A stretch of 64,000 bases of DNA. It comes from Hoyosella rhizosphaerae (GTDB taxonomy: Bacteria; Actinomycetota; Actinomycetes; Mycobacteriales; Mycobacteriaceae). The stretch is taken from NCBI RefSeq assembly GCF_014643175.1, contig NZ_BMJH01000001.1:124001-188000 (forward strand). The letters run 5' to 3'. Under the pieces are notes generated by a model. That model made no database searches and had not been told where the DNA came from. It saw nothing but the letters and a program-made list of their open reading frames with translations. Position 1 is the first letter of the stretch, and each line of letters starts with the position of its first letter. Of the stretch, positions 8,580 to 17,499 are shown piece by piece. A program made the position numbers and the translations under genes.

Positions 8580-9221
8580 TTACACCGTGCACAACGGTTG
8601 GATGACGTTCTTGCCACCCGCAGCCGGGGTTGTGAGGAAGAAGCACGGATTCCATCCACGTGAGGCGACGATGTCGCGGACATTTCGCCACTGCTGATCA
8701 CTGAGATCTGGCGTACGGGACAGCACAAACCCCGAACTGCGCGCAGGGTCGCCCACGATTGCGAGCGAATAGTCGTCGTCGATGAATGTCACCACGTAGT
8801 TAGGCAGGCCTTCAGGAAGCTGAAATGGAACTGATGGGAACGCGACCTGGAGTGACGCGTTTGTGTTGGCGTCAGTGACGGTGGCAACGCCTTCAATCGT
8901 GTTGGTATCGCCTGTCCACGTGGTGCACTCGTTGTTCACTGATACTTGGCCCTCGCCGATGATTCCGTAGGTGGCGCGAGTGTCGCGTGCACAGTCAAGG
9001 CTGAAAAGCTGCGGCACTGCGGCCACCTGCAGCCAGGTGCCTGCGTAGCGTTCGACATCAAGTGACGGGACCGATGGCAGTGGGCCCGGTACTACTGGGT
9101 CGAGTGAGTCAGCTCCGGGGAAAGCAGATGCTGCTGCGGCCGGGGTGATAGCTAGCGCGAGCGCGGCAAGTAGCGTGGTGGCTCCGCGGCGAAGGCGGGG
9201 CGAATGCGCGGCCGAGTTCAT
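8580..9221 (-). CDS. Secreted lipocalin family protein
   Basis: 213 residues with a Sec signal peptide (RRGATTLLAALALAITPAAAASA). The lipocalin signature follows at LDVERYAGTWLQVAAVPQLFS, and ATYGIIGEGQVSVNNECTT and the GDPARSSGFVLSRTPDLSD region match the Blc-type beta-barrel. It probably binds a lipid or other small hydrophobic ligand in the envelope. No lipobox Cys is present, so it should be soluble after cleavage. It is convergent with the SagB gene, with only 21 bp between the stops. Confidence 0.8.
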   Translation of the reverse strand: MNSAAHSPRLRRGATTLLAALALAITPAAAASAFPGADSLDPVVPGPLPSVPSLDVERYAGTWLQVAAVPQLFSLDCARDTRATYGIIGEGQVSVNNECTTWTGDTNTIEGVATVTDANTNASLQVAFPSVPFQLPEGLPNYVVTFIDDDYSLAIVGDPARSSGFVLSRTPDLSDQQWRNVRDIVASRGWNPCFFLTTPAAGGKNVIQPLCTV

Positions 9222-9382
9222 GGTGTCTCCTCATCGACAGCTCGGGGAAAACATCTGGAAGAGCAACAAAGTGTTAGGAAATTACTTGAACAGTATCTAT
9301 CGACTGTGGTTGTCGGCAACGAGAAACGTGTAACACACCACATCGAATTGAGAAATTAGTATTTACAGGACACGATAAGTGG

Positions 9383-9601
9383 GTGAAAACTGTCCTCGAT
9401 CGCCTCATCGGAGCATCGCCCTACGCGGCTGGTTCTTTGGTCAGTATCGTCGTCATCCGTATTTTTACAGGGACAGAAGCGGACGCCGCAGTACTTGAGT
9501 CACTCGGCAGCACAGCTTTTGCCTGGGGAGTATTTGCCCTCATGGGGGTAGGAATCAACCCGCGAGTGCGGCGCCCAGCGCTAAGCCGCCCCAACAGCTA
9601 G
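9383..9601 (+). CDS. Small hypothetical membrane protein
   Basis: 72 residues from a GTG. A hydrophobic stretch AAGSLVSIVVIRIF and a second one around STAFAWGVFALMGVGI suggest one or two membrane passes, with a basic C-terminus (NPRVRRPALSRP). No family is recognised. The ribosome site is weak (AGGA about 12 bases upstream). It sits alone between two minus-strand genes. It may be real, but evidence is limited to the open frame and hydrophobic pattern. Confidence 0.4.
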   Translation: MKTVLDRLIGASPYAAGSLVSIVVIRIFTGTEADAAVLESLGSTAFAWGVFALMGVGINPRVRRPALSRPNS

Positions 9602-9615
9602 CACAACGCAGATCC

Positions 9616-10530
9616 CTACTGAATGGCTGGCAACGGTGGATTGAATTCCAGAGTGACATATGGCTGCGCAGCCTCTTCCGGGCTCGTTGGCCATGTGGCT
9701 GTAGCCTCGTGCACAACGTCATCAAGCTGCATCGTTACTCGGTAAGTAAACGGTGATTCTGCATCGTCAAGCGGCGCGGGGACCTCGCTTGTGAAGAACC
9801 GTAGAGTACCCGCGGGGCAACCAGCATCCTCAACTTCTGAGGACACTGTCTGTGTACTTCCGTCCGCAGACTCAATGTCGATTGAAACGGCCGCGTGATC
9901 CGGGATTGTTCGAAGATTCGTCACCGATAGATCGGGGCGTGACTCTGATAGCGGCACAAACATCGACGCAATCGCCAACCTTGCCTCAGGTGCGGCTATT
10001 TCACCGTCCGTCGGGGTCGTCCACAAGAACGAGACCGCAGCATCGCCTTCCGGGGCCCGAACGGCGAGGAGCACCTCGTACTCACCCGCCTTACCAATAG
10101 GCGACAAGGTGAAAGTTCCATCATCGTTTGCAGTGAGTGGTGCTTCATAGGAACGGCCGCATTCCCCACTGCCCGCCTCGCGCAGCAAGGCAACGAAGGA
10201 CGCATCGTCGGCGGGAAACTCAACGACTACATCGTCGGGGCTGCCCAAATCCAAAGAGTCATCGGGTGGTGTGCCATCTACACACGTGTCTGCCCAACAG
10301 TACGACCACGGTGCAATCTCGTGAGTCTCGTCGCCCGCAACAATCGTGATAGGTGGTGGCACAGAATCTTCCGCGCCGCCTGGCGCGGTGGTGCCAACTT
10401 CCTCTTGGGTGTCGCCGCCATTGGAGTCAGGGTCAGTTGGTGTGTCATTCGCACTGCAACCTGCGATGAACAAGGCGGCAACCGTACTTGCCGCAAGCAT
10501 CGACGTCACCCCAATCGGAGAACGACCCAC
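9616..10530 (-). CDS. Putative lipoprotein of unknown function
   Basis: 304 residues. The N-terminus is a lipoprotein signal with lipobox LFIAGC (Cys25), followed by a low-complexity acidic linker rich in Asp, Thr and Gly. The rest looks like two or three beta-sandwich repeats (FTLSPIGKAGEYEVLLAVRAP and SPFTYRVTMQLDDVVHEAT). Paired Cys residues in the first domain (SYCWADTC) could form a disulfide. No family is recognised; it would be exposed on the outer face of the membrane. Confidence 0.75.
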   Translation of the reverse strand: MGRSPIGVTSMLAASTVAALFIAGCSANDTPTDPDSNGGDTQEEVGTTAPGGAEDSVPPPITIVAGDETHEIAPWSYCWADTCVDGTPPDDSLDLGSPDDVVVEFPADDASFVALLREAGSGECGRSYEAPLTANDDGTFTLSPIGKAGEYEVLLAVRAPEGDAAVSFLWTTPTDGEIAAPEARLAIASMFVPLSESRPDLSVTNLRTIPDHAAVSIDIESADGSTQTVSSEVEDAGCPAGTLRFFTSEVPAPLDDAESPFTYRVTMQLDDVVHEATATWPTSPEEAAQPYVTLEFNPPLPAIQ

Positions 10531-10975
10531 AATGAAACCTCACCCTTCTGCCTGCGAACAATCTGGTACATCTGCAGCACTACCCGCGATGGTACCCGCA
10601 CCAAACAGTGATATACGTCACGCACAGTTGGTGCCGCGCCGAAAATGTCAGACCGAACGCGATTGCTGATATCCACGGTGATGCGGCGAGAGATTTCTGC
10701 GCAGTTATCCAACCCCGCGTGGAGACAGAAGTTCGCCGACTCGTGTCACCGAGACATCGATGAATTCGGATTGCGGCCAGAGTGCGGCCATCGAGAGTTC
10801 CTGCGGGCCAGACTATTAGCACATGGAAGTAACAATCACTTTTCGTCTCTCGGCAACTCCCTGCGATAAGTGATGTGTTGGAAACATAAGAAGTACCTCG
10901 GTGAAACAGGCCCTCCATAATGTCGTTGTTGCCCAGCAAGGGCAGATTCAACTCAACGACAGGAAGGGCTCCATC
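10531..10975. other. 445-bp intergenic region without a convincing gene
   Basis: This gap carries the promoter region of the lipoprotein (to the left) and of the 22-residue peptide (to the right). Open frames here (for example 10645-10869) lack a ribosome site and a protein-like composition. No repeat or RNA motif was recognised. Confidence 0.5.
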
Positions 10976-11044
10976 ATGGGTCTAGTAGCTGGTCTTATCG
11001 AAATTGTCGGCAGTCTTCTCTCCTTGCTCCTCGGCGGACTCTGA
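10976..11044 (+). CDS. 22-residue hydrophobic peptide
   Basis: ATG with GACAGGAAGG 9 bases upstream. It encodes a peptide beginning MGLVAGLIEIVGSLLS and ending LLLGGL, almost entirely hydrophobic with one Glu, and is followed 20 bp later by a 13-bp-stem terminator. The clean gene anatomy (ribosome site, short frame, strong terminator) argues that it is expressed. It resembles membrane-active or channel-forming peptides and is smaller than corynebacterial PorA (45 residues). A toxin of a type I toxin-antitoxin pair is another possibility; no antisense RNA was identified. Confidence 0.55.
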   Translation: MGLVAGLIEIVGSLLSLLLGGL

Positions 11045-11063
11045 TCTGTCATCCTGAGAGCTC

Positions 11064-11094
11064 ACCGGCCCCCGCCAATGTGGCGGGGGCCGGT
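11064..11094 (+). terminator. Strong intrinsic terminator after the 22-residue peptide
   Basis: Perfect 13-bp GC-rich stem ACCGGCCCCCGCC/GGCGGGGGCCGGT with a 5-base loop, followed by TGCGTTTG. It is one of the strongest hairpins in the window. Confidence 0.85.
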
Positions 11095-11131
11095 TGCGTT
11101 TGCAGAAGTTGCGCCTCCTCGGGCGTCAATT

Positions 11132-11911
11132 TCACTCCCGAGCGACGTACGTCAAACCATTGCCGGCCTCGGTCATCAGTGTCAGGGTATCGGCCTCGAT
11201 TGACGCCCTGACGTTTGTTTCTGACAGCACAGATAACACGGCGCGTTCAACCTCATCTCGGTCGTCGATACACGCCATGCGTGTCGTCGCTAGAGGGCTA
11301 AAACGAATCTCGTCGCCATTAATGGACGCTGAACCATTCATTCGGTTGCAGCCAGTCGAACCGCTCACTTGCCCATCGCTGTCGATCAGCAACAGTGGTT
11401 CCGACTCGTCAATGGCTCTGCTCGACATTACGGAGTCTGACGTGATGATGCTCCGAAGAACCCATTCAGTTCCCTGCAGGGGCCGGTCTGGCATCGCCTC
11501 CACACGATCGAGCAGCGTCACAGTTCTATCACCCGTTCGGAGCACTAGCTCGTTTCCGTCAATTGTCCACTCTGGCTCATCAACGAACATTGAGTTCACC
11601 CACTCGTCAGCACCCGCCGTTTCGGGTGGACACCCAATTAATGTCGACGCTAACTCGCCAGTGATGATCCTGCCGTGTTCAAACCGAACTCCCCCAAAGA
11701 CTGTGTTGCAGCCAGCGTTGGCGCTGAGAGTTCCATCCTCATTGAACTCGATGCGAAGCGGGCCCCCGCCAGGTATGGGTACGCCATCGACTCCGGTTGA
11801 CAGAAATGTGCGACCGCTCAATTCATCCATGCCAACCTCCTGCTCATTCGCGCTGCAACCCGTGAGAAGTAACAATGCACAGCATCCGGCTGCCACGATC
11901 GAATGTTTCAT
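11132..11911 (-). CDS. Lipoprotein with two META (HslJ-like) domains
   Basis: 259 residues with lipobox LLTGC. Two tandem META/HslJ domains follow: the first around residues 30-130 (GRTFLSTGVDG, NAGCNTVFGG) and the second around 145-255 (GTEWVLRSI, VSGSTGCNRMNG, ATTRMAC). In single-domain HslJ the family is linked to heat- or novobiocin-related stress; the extracellular role of the two-domain form is unknown. The ATG at 11911 is preferred over the TTG just before it because GCAGGA is correctly spaced. Confidence 0.8.
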   Translation of the reverse strand: MKHSIVAAGCCALLLLTGCSANEQEVGMDELSGRTFLSTGVDGVPIPGGGPLRIEFNEDGTLSANAGCNTVFGGVRFEHGRIITGELASTLIGCPPETAGADEWVNSMFVDEPEWTIDGNELVLRTGDRTVTLLDRVEAMPDRPLQGTEWVLRSIITSDSVMSSRAIDESEPLLLIDSDGQVSGSTGCNRMNGSASINGDEIRFSPLATTRMACIDDRDEVERAVLSVLSETNVRASIEADTLTLMTEAGNGLTYVARE

Positions 11912-12053
11912 CAAATTCCTGCCCTGGGAGGTGAAACCAACAACTCAGTTCTACCAGCGGGCACTCGAATCTCGCCAAGAAAACCGAGCCGATAGAAAGT
12001 GAGAATCCTCGCTCGAGCGGCAGTTCACCGCCGCAATCAACTACATTCAGAGG

Positions 12054-12677
12054 GTGACTACGCCGCAAGACCCGAATAGCGGGGATAACGCACATGACCG
12101 GGACCCCTCGGACGGGACCGGGCAGCAGTGGCCTCACCCTGGCGGATACAGCTATCCGCCGCTAGGCGGTGAGTATCCGCCGCCGCCGGGTGCTGCGTAC
12201 CCGCCTCCACCGGGTGGTTCGGGGCCCAATTATGAGTCGCAACCATATGAGTCGCAACCGTATGAGTCGCAGCCGTACGATTCACAGCCATTCAACCCCA
12301 ACCCGTACCACTTCGACCCCAACAGCCCGGGCGCATATGGCACACCGCCGCAGTACGGAGATCACTCACCGTACGGTGGACGATCGCCTATCCCTGGGCA
12401 ACATCAATACCCGCCCTACGGGTACTACGGTGCACCGCCACCCACGAACGGAATGGCTATTGCGTCTCTCGTGACGTCACTAACGTCGTTGGTGTGCTGT
12501 GGCCTTTTTGCGTTTGTCGGCATTATTTTGGGCGTCATGGCCCGCAAGCAAATACGTCAGACCGGCGAACGGGGTGATGGACTAGCTATCGCGGGTATCG
12601 TCGTCGGATCAATACTCACAGGCCTGATCGTCTTGTACTTTGGTGCCTTTTTGCTAGCGATCCCTGCGGGCTTCTAG
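12054..12677 (+). CDS. Proline/tyrosine-rich DUF4190 membrane protein
   Basis: 207 residues from GTG. Residues 1-135 are a disordered Pro/Tyr/Gly/Gln-rich cytoplasmic tail with a short tandem repeat (YESQP three times, then YDSQP). Residues about 136-205 are the DUF4190 domain, with two membrane helices flanking ARKQIRQTGERGDGLAIAG. Such proteins are common in actinobacteria and have no defined role; the tail resembles adaptor regions of cell-division and protein-kinase-linked membrane proteins. Confidence 0.8.
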   Translation: MTTPQDPNSGDNAHDRDPSDGTGQQWPHPGGYSYPPLGGEYPPPPGAAYPPPPGGSGPNYESQPYESQPYESQPYDSQPFNPNPYHFDPNSPGAYGTPPQYGDHSPYGGRSPIPGQHQYPPYGYYGAPPPTNGMAIASLVTSLTSLVCCGLFAFVGIILGVMARKQIRQTGERGDGLAIAGIVVGSILTGLIVLYFGAFLLAIPAGF

Positions 12678-12716
12678 TCTCTGGCGTCGTTGCACCTACG
12701 AGTCGCTGCGAGTTGA

Positions 12717-13820
12717 ATGAGAACCGTGGCGAGTAACCCGCAAGACTCGATGGTGGATGTTGTTGTTATCGGCGCCGGTCAAGCAGGCCTGTCAGCGGCG
12801 TTCTACTTGCAGAAGTCCGGGCTCGAACCCAATGACGGATTTGTTGTACTTGATCAATCTGAACGACCAGGCGGTGCGTGGCAGCATCGTTGGCCATCAC
12901 TCACCTTAGAGACAGTCAATGGAGTTAGCGATCTGCCGGGCCTGAAGTTCTCCGATGTGGTGCCGGTTGAGCAATCATCGGTGCATGCGTCGGATGCTGT
13001 CCCGCGCTATTACGAGGCGTTCGAAGAAAAATTCGACTTGCGGGTTCAACGTCCAGTATCGGTATCGGTGGTATGCGGTGGCGAAGAACGCTTCCGAGTT
13101 GAGACCGACCGCGGAATCTATTGGGCGCGTGGACTCATCAACGCCACCGGAACCTGGGAAAAACCGTTCATCCCGTACTACCCGGGTATCGATACTTTTC
13201 GCGGTCGGCAACTTCACACCAAGGACTACAACACTGCTGACGAATTTCGTGGAAAGCACACGATTGTCGTTGGGGGTGGGATCTCTGCTGTGCAGCTGAT
13301 CGACGAGATCTCCCGGGTAACAAGCACTACATGGGTGACACGCAGCGAACCGGTCTTCCGCGACGCTCCGTTTGATCCCGAACTCGGCCGACGTGCGGTC
13401 GCACTGGTCGAGGATCGTGTGCGTCGCGGTCTACCACCTGGGTCGGTAGTTTCTGTGACGGGGATCCCTGTTACCGAACAGGTTCGCGATGCACGATCGC
13501 GCGGTGTGCTCGATCGCAAACCCGCGTTTGCTCGCATCGAACCAGATGGCGTCCGGTGGAAAGACGGCACGTTCGAGCGCGCAGACATCATTTTTTGGTG
13601 TACTGGCTTCCGTTCATCGCTCGACCACCTTGCGCCACTGGGGCTACGAGGTCAGGGCGGAGGAATCACGATGTCTGGGCGACTCGCAACCCAAGTTGCC
13701 GCAAATCCCCGAGTCCACCTCATTGGCTACGGCCCGTCTGCCAGCACAATTGGTGCCAACCGTGCGGGGAGGGCCGCGGTGAAGGAACTACTGGCCACAA
13801 TTGACGGTGTTAATCCGTAA
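12717..13820 (+). CDS. FAD/NAD(P)-dependent oxidoreductase (flavin monooxygenase-like)
   Basis: 367 residues. An N-terminal FAD dinucleotide motif (VVVIGAGQAGLSAAFYL, about residues 15-31) is followed by PGGAWQHRWPSLTLETVNG, and a second nucleotide motif is VVGGGISAVQLIDE (about 182-195). The layout matches the YpjQ/CzcO-like group often annotated as K+-transport flavoproteins, which are probably NADPH-dependent oxidoreductases. The ATG at 12717 is chosen; a Met at residue 12 just before the FAD motif is an alternative. The gene stands alone. Confidence 0.8.
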   Translation: MRTVASNPQDSMVDVVVIGAGQAGLSAAFYLQKSGLEPNDGFVVLDQSERPGGAWQHRWPSLTLETVNGVSDLPGLKFSDVVPVEQSSVHASDAVPRYYEAFEEKFDLRVQRPVSVSVVCGGEERFRVETDRGIYWARGLINATGTWEKPFIPYYPGIDTFRGRQLHTKDYNTADEFRGKHTIVVGGGISAVQLIDEISRVTSTTWVTRSEPVFRDAPFDPELGRRAVALVEDRVRRGLPPGSVVSVTGIPVTEQVRDARSRGVLDRKPAFARIEPDGVRWKDGTFERADIIFWCTGFRSSLDHLAPLGLRGQGGGITMSGRLATQVAANPRVHLIGYGPSASTIGANRAGRAAVKELLATIDGVNP

Positions 13821-13858
13821 CATCGCACAAGCAACCCCCACGTCGGAGAGGACGCGAC

Positions 13859-14620
13859 TTGTCGGTCACAATTTCACACGGTATTGCGCACGTCGTTGTG
13901 TCCAACCCCAACCGTGGGCACAGCCTCGATATTGACGGCCTCGACGCCGCGGCCGAGACCCTGAAGCACGACACCTCGATCCGCGCGATTGTCCTGACCG
14001 GCGCGCAAGAGGGAAGTTTTTGCAACGGTGGGGACGTCAAGGCCTTTGCCGCATCAAGCGATCCTGGTCAGTATTTGCGAAGCATCGCCTTGCCTTTCCA
14101 CCGTTTCATCTCGACACTTCTTGACGCTGACGTTCCGACGATTGCAGCAGTACGCGGGTGGGCTGCCGGTGGTGGGATGAGTTTGGCGTGCGCGACGGAC
14201 CTAGCAATTGGCGGGCCAGGCACTCAACTTCTGCCCGCGTACCCCACAATTGGCTATTCGACGGACGGAGGACTGAGCTGGACGTTGCCGCGCATCGTTG
14301 GGCGCCGCGCTGCCGCGAGCATCATCCTGACCAACGCACCACTTGATGCCCCGGCTGCGCATAGGCTTGGCATTCTCTCCGAAGTTGTCGACGATGATGA
14401 AGCCGTGGTGCAGCGGGCATTCGAACTCGCCGAACAGTTCGCCCGCGGACCGCGTGGCGCATACGCCGAAATCAAACAACTGCTGCGTACCTCAGGCTCA
14501 CTTTCGGCTACCGAACAATTGCAGCTGGAAGTTGATGCCATAGCTCGCACAGCGGGTAGTGACGACGGCCGCGAAGGCGTCGCCGCTTTGCTCGACCGCC
14601 GTGCCCCGCGTTTTCAGTGA
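13859..14620 (+). CDS. Enoyl-CoA hydratase/isomerase family protein
   Basis: 253 residues from a TTG start with GGAGAGGA upstream. Crotonase-fold marks are FCNGGDVKAFA (oxyanion hole), VRGWAAGGGMSLACATDLAI and PRIVGRRAAASIILTN. The position of the first catalytic Glu is occupied by a Gly/Met stretch, and the second region reads STDGGLSW, which fits an isomerase (PaaG/ECI-like) better than a hydratase. The following dienoyl-CoA reductase-like gene, 21 bp away, suggests a role in degrading unsaturated fatty acids. Confidence 0.85.
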   Translation: MSVTISHGIAHVVVSNPNRGHSLDIDGLDAAAETLKHDTSIRAIVLTGAQEGSFCNGGDVKAFAASSDPGQYLRSIALPFHRFISTLLDADVPTIAAVRGWAAGGGMSLACATDLAIGGPGTQLLPAYPTIGYSTDGGLSWTLPRIVGRRAAASIILTNAPLDAPAAHRLGILSEVVDDDEAVVQRAFELAEQFARGPRGAYAEIKQLLRTSGSLSATEQLQLEVDAIARTAGSDDGREGVAALLDRRAPRFQ

Positions 14621-14641
14621 CCACGAACCTAAGGAGTTTGC

Positions 14642-15463
14642 ATGAGCAATGAATTCATTACCGACCTAGATCTTCGGGACAAAGTTGTTTTCGTCGCGGG
14701 CGGAACCAGCGGAATTAACCTCGGTATCGCGGAAGATTTCGCGCGTGCCGGTGCGCACGTTGCCGTCCAAAGCCGATCACAGGACAAAGTCGACAGCACC
14801 GTAGCATCATTGCGGGAACTCGGGGTCCGCGCATGGGGTGGCGCTGCCGACGTCCGTGACTACGCCGCCACCGAGAAGGTGCTCGCGGACGCACACGCCG
14901 AACTTGGCGACTTTGATGTCCTGATCTCGGGTGCTGCCGGAAACTTTCCAGTGTCAGCGCTGAAGATGTCGGCTAACGCATTCAAATCTGTCGTCGATAT
15001 CGATTTGCTCGGCACCTTCAACGTACTGCGGGCTGGGTACCAGTTTCTGCGCAAGCCCGGCGGCTGCGTCATCAACATCTCGGCTCCACAGTCGGAACTG
15101 CCCACAATCACTCAGGCACATGTGTGCGCGGCAAAAGCGGGCGTCGATATGCTCACGCGGACTCTCGCCCTCGAATGGGGCCCAGCGGGAGTGCGGGTCA
15201 ACGCCGTGATCCCAGGCCCAATCGACGGCACCGAAGGGATGTCCCGTCTTGCGCCGACTGAAGAGTCCCGCAGTTTGGTGACCAACAGTGTGCCGCTCCG
15301 ACGCTACGGAACGCCCCGCGATGTGGCGAATGTGTGCCGATTCTTGGCCTCGCCACTCGCTGACTACGTCACCGGAGTGATCTTGCCTGCTGACGGCGGG
15401 TGGGTTCTCGGAGGTGCTTCACACGCCATGGGTGTCATCGGACAACCGTTGCTCGACCAGTAG
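14642..15463 (+). CDS. SDR oxidoreductase, 2,4-dienoyl-CoA reductase-like
   Basis: 273 residues. The NADP-binding motif is GGTSGINLGIA (residues 21-31). In place of the usual YxxxK it has HVCAAKAGVDMLTRTLALEWG, in which Tyr is replaced by Val while Lys is kept; this is the pattern of the 2,4-dienoyl-CoA reductase branch of SDRs, which uses a different Tyr. It also has VNAVIPGPIDGTEGMSRL. With the preceding isomerase it would remove pre-existing double bonds before beta-oxidation. The ribosome site AAGGAG is 6 bases upstream. Confidence 0.85.
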   Translation: MSNEFITDLDLRDKVVFVAGGTSGINLGIAEDFARAGAHVAVQSRSQDKVDSTVASLRELGVRAWGGAADVRDYAATEKVLADAHAELGDFDVLISGAAGNFPVSALKMSANAFKSVVDIDLLGTFNVLRAGYQFLRKPGGCVINISAPQSELPTITQAHVCAAKAGVDMLTRTLALEWGPAGVRVNAVIPGPIDGTEGMSRLAPTEESRSLVTNSVPLRRYGTPRDVANVCRFLASPLADYVTGVILPADGGWVLGGASHAMGVIGQPLLDQ

Positions 15464-16316
15464 CCGCGACAGCCATCCTGGAGATCACGCGCGGAATTTC
15501 TCGATCAACTTGTTTGGCGAGGGCTGGCAAAATGAGGAGTGACAACCACCGTGGGTGGGGCGTAAGTTCCCACCACACAGTCACGGTGGATCCGTATTTC
15601 GCCGGGCCCTCGTTAACGGCCCAGCCGCCAGCCATCGCTGAAGCAGGAAATGGGAAGTTCTCGTCCTCGCTGCGGAATCGCAGTGCAAAGCTTCCACTCG
15701 GGTCGAACGTGGTGCACTCTTCGGACCAGCCTTTCCCTGCCCGATTGACGCATTGCCGAACCGCACCAACTCCAGGCTCTTTGTTATCGATCACCTCTGA
15801 TGAGGCAAGCGACGGCATGTAACGAGCGATGCTTCCAATATCCCGCACGACGGGCCACATCTTCTCCATCGGTGCAGTGGTTTCGACGGAAATGCGGTGC
15901 TTGTGAACCCCGGCCGCGAAACTTGCACGGTGCACTCCCCAGAGTTGTGCGATACCCAAACCAAGAACGACCGCCGCAACGACGACAATCGTCGCCCGTC
16001 CTGACGTGCTCAGCGCCCCGCCGAACAGTGCGAGCGCAACTACGGTTGCCAGGACCCAGGCGAAATCTGCTGCGCTTGAGTAAAGCGACCGCCACACTGC
16101 GATTCGTGGTCGCGTGCCCTGGTGGATCAGATCAGCCGCAAAGATTGCCAAACCGATGCCGACGACCAAGTAGACGCTGCGTGGCGCGTTAATCCCTAGA
16201 AGTTCGTTGACCAGCGTGGGTGCGGCGATGAGCACGACCGCAGAGCCCAACGAGAACGCTGCGTTCGTCAGGAGCGTGCGACGGAGCGGTGTGGTGGTTG
16301 GTTGGTTCCTGATCAT
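15435..16316 (-). CDS. Membrane-anchored SRPBCC protein
   Basis: 293 residues. About 125 N-terminal residues form four membrane helices (TNAAFSLGSAVVLIAAPTLV, VYLVVGIGLAIFAADL, DFAWVLATVVALALF, IVVVAAVVLGLGIAQLW). The cytoplasmic part (about 135-290) is an SRPBCC/polyketide-cyclase-like domain beginning KHRISVETTAPMEKMWPVVRDIG, a hydrophobic-ligand pocket. It is convergent with the SDR gene and overlaps it by 29 bp. The function is unknown; the fusion suggests handling of a membrane-derived ligand. Confidence 0.75.
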   Translation of the reverse strand: MIRNQPTTTPLRRTLLTNAAFSLGSAVVLIAAPTLVNELLGINAPRSVYLVVGIGLAIFAADLIHQGTRPRIAVWRSLYSSAADFAWVLATVVALALFGGALSTSGRATIVVVAAVVLGLGIAQLWGVHRASFAAGVHKHRISVETTAPMEKMWPVVRDIGSIARYMPSLASSEVIDNKEPGVGAVRQCVNRAGKGWSEECTTFDPSGSFALRFRSEDENFPFPASAMAGGWAVNEGPAKYGSTVTVWWELTPHPRWLSLLILPALAKQVDREIPRVISRMAVAATGRATVVR

Positions 16317-16539
16317 CGAAACTCCTACGGGTATGAATTACGGCATAATGCGTACTTGCTTTGTGTGAGGAACCCGAAGACCCAGTGTGAGCATTCCACA
16401 ATGTTGGCGAAGTTTCAGATCAGGCAGCAAGCAAACTGTCAGACCTCGGTGGAAAAATCGGTTTACGCGATGAGTTTGTGACGGTATGAAGGTCAGTAGG
16501 GAAGAGCGCGCCGCAGGGGCGGGCGAGGAGGGGAGCGCG

Positions 16540-17499
16540 ATGCCACAATCTAACTTCGCAATTCATACGCAAGGGTTAGTGAAGCGGTTCGGAAGCACGG
16601 TCGCCGTGAATGGTGTCGACCTCGCTATCCGAGAAGGCGGTGTGTACGGCGTCCTAGGTCCAAACGGCGCCGGTAAGACGACAACAATCCGGATGCTTGC
16701 AACATTGCTTCCCATCGACGGCGGGACCGCAACCGTGCTCGGCCATGATGTTGCGTCCGAGCCAGAAAAGATACGAGAAAAAGTTGCCTTGACGGGGCAA
16801 TTTGCTTCATTAGATGAGGACCTCACGGGCGCGGAGAACTTACTACTACTCGCTCGCCTTTATGGGTATTCACGCCCGGCCTCGCGTGAGCGCGCGGCGC
16901 AGCTTCTCGAAGCTTTCGGGCTCACCGAGGCGGCGAAACGGCAGGTCAAAAACTACTCCGGCGGGATGCGACGTCGGCTTGACATTGCCGCGAGCATTAT
17001 CGTCACTCCCGAACTGATGTTCCTTGACGAACCCACTACAGGTCTTGATCCGCGCAGCAGAAACCAAGTGTGGGAGATCGTTCGCGCACTAGTGGCGGGC
17101 GGCACCACAGTCTTGTTGACCACGCAGTATCTCGATGAGGCAGACCAGTTGGCCGATCGCATCGCCGTGATCGACCACGGGAAGGTGATAGCAGAGGGCA
17201 CGACGGGTGAACTGAAAGCATCAGTGGGGTCGGGGGCATTGCACGTGCGCATCGCAAACCCTATCCAACGGGCCGATGCGGCTGGAGTCCTGTCGCGCGT
17301 TCTTGGCGTCGATATTATTTCCGAATCCGACCCCGCAGCCCTCACTGCCCGAATCAGCGATCCCCGAACCGTAGCGCTTGCCCTGCCTGCACTTGATGAC
17401 GCAGACATCGCTGTCACCACGTTTGCGCTTGGGCAGCCAAGTCTTGACGAAGTCTTTCTTGCACTTACCGGTAAACCAGCAGAAGAGGTCACGCAATGA
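16540..17499 (+). CDS. ABC transporter ATP-binding protein (DrrA family)
   Basis: 319 residues. Walker A is [10 protein letters not shown], the signature [10 protein letters not shown], Walker [13 protein letters not shown], then the switch region; a C-terminal extension of about 90 residues is typical of DrrA-type exporters. It pairs with the permease that follows (ATGA overlap) to export lipids, glycolipids or drugs. An upstream ATG at 16486 is in frame, but the one at 16540 is preceded by GAGGAGGGG at the right distance and gives the standard N-terminus. Confidence 0.9.
   Translation: MPQSNFAIHTQGLVKRFGSTVAVNGVDLAIREGGVYGVLGPNGAGKTTTIRMLATLLPIDGGTATVLGHDVASEPEKIREKVALTGQFASLDEDLTGAENLLLLARLYGYSRPASRERAAQLLEAFGLTEAAKRQVKNYSGGMRRRLDIAASIIVTPELMFLDEPTTGLDPRSRNQVWEIVRALVAGGTTVLLTTQYLDEADQLADRIAVIDHGKVIAEGTTGELKASVGSGALHVRIANPIQRADAAGVLSRVLGVDIISESDPAALTARISDPRTVALALPALDDADIAVTTFALGQPSLDEVFLALTGKPAEEVTQ

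Noticed and set aside
10645-10869. 74-codon open frame in the gap before the 22-residue peptide
   Set aside because: No ribosome site, Arg/His/Ser-rich composition and no hydrophobic or domain pattern.
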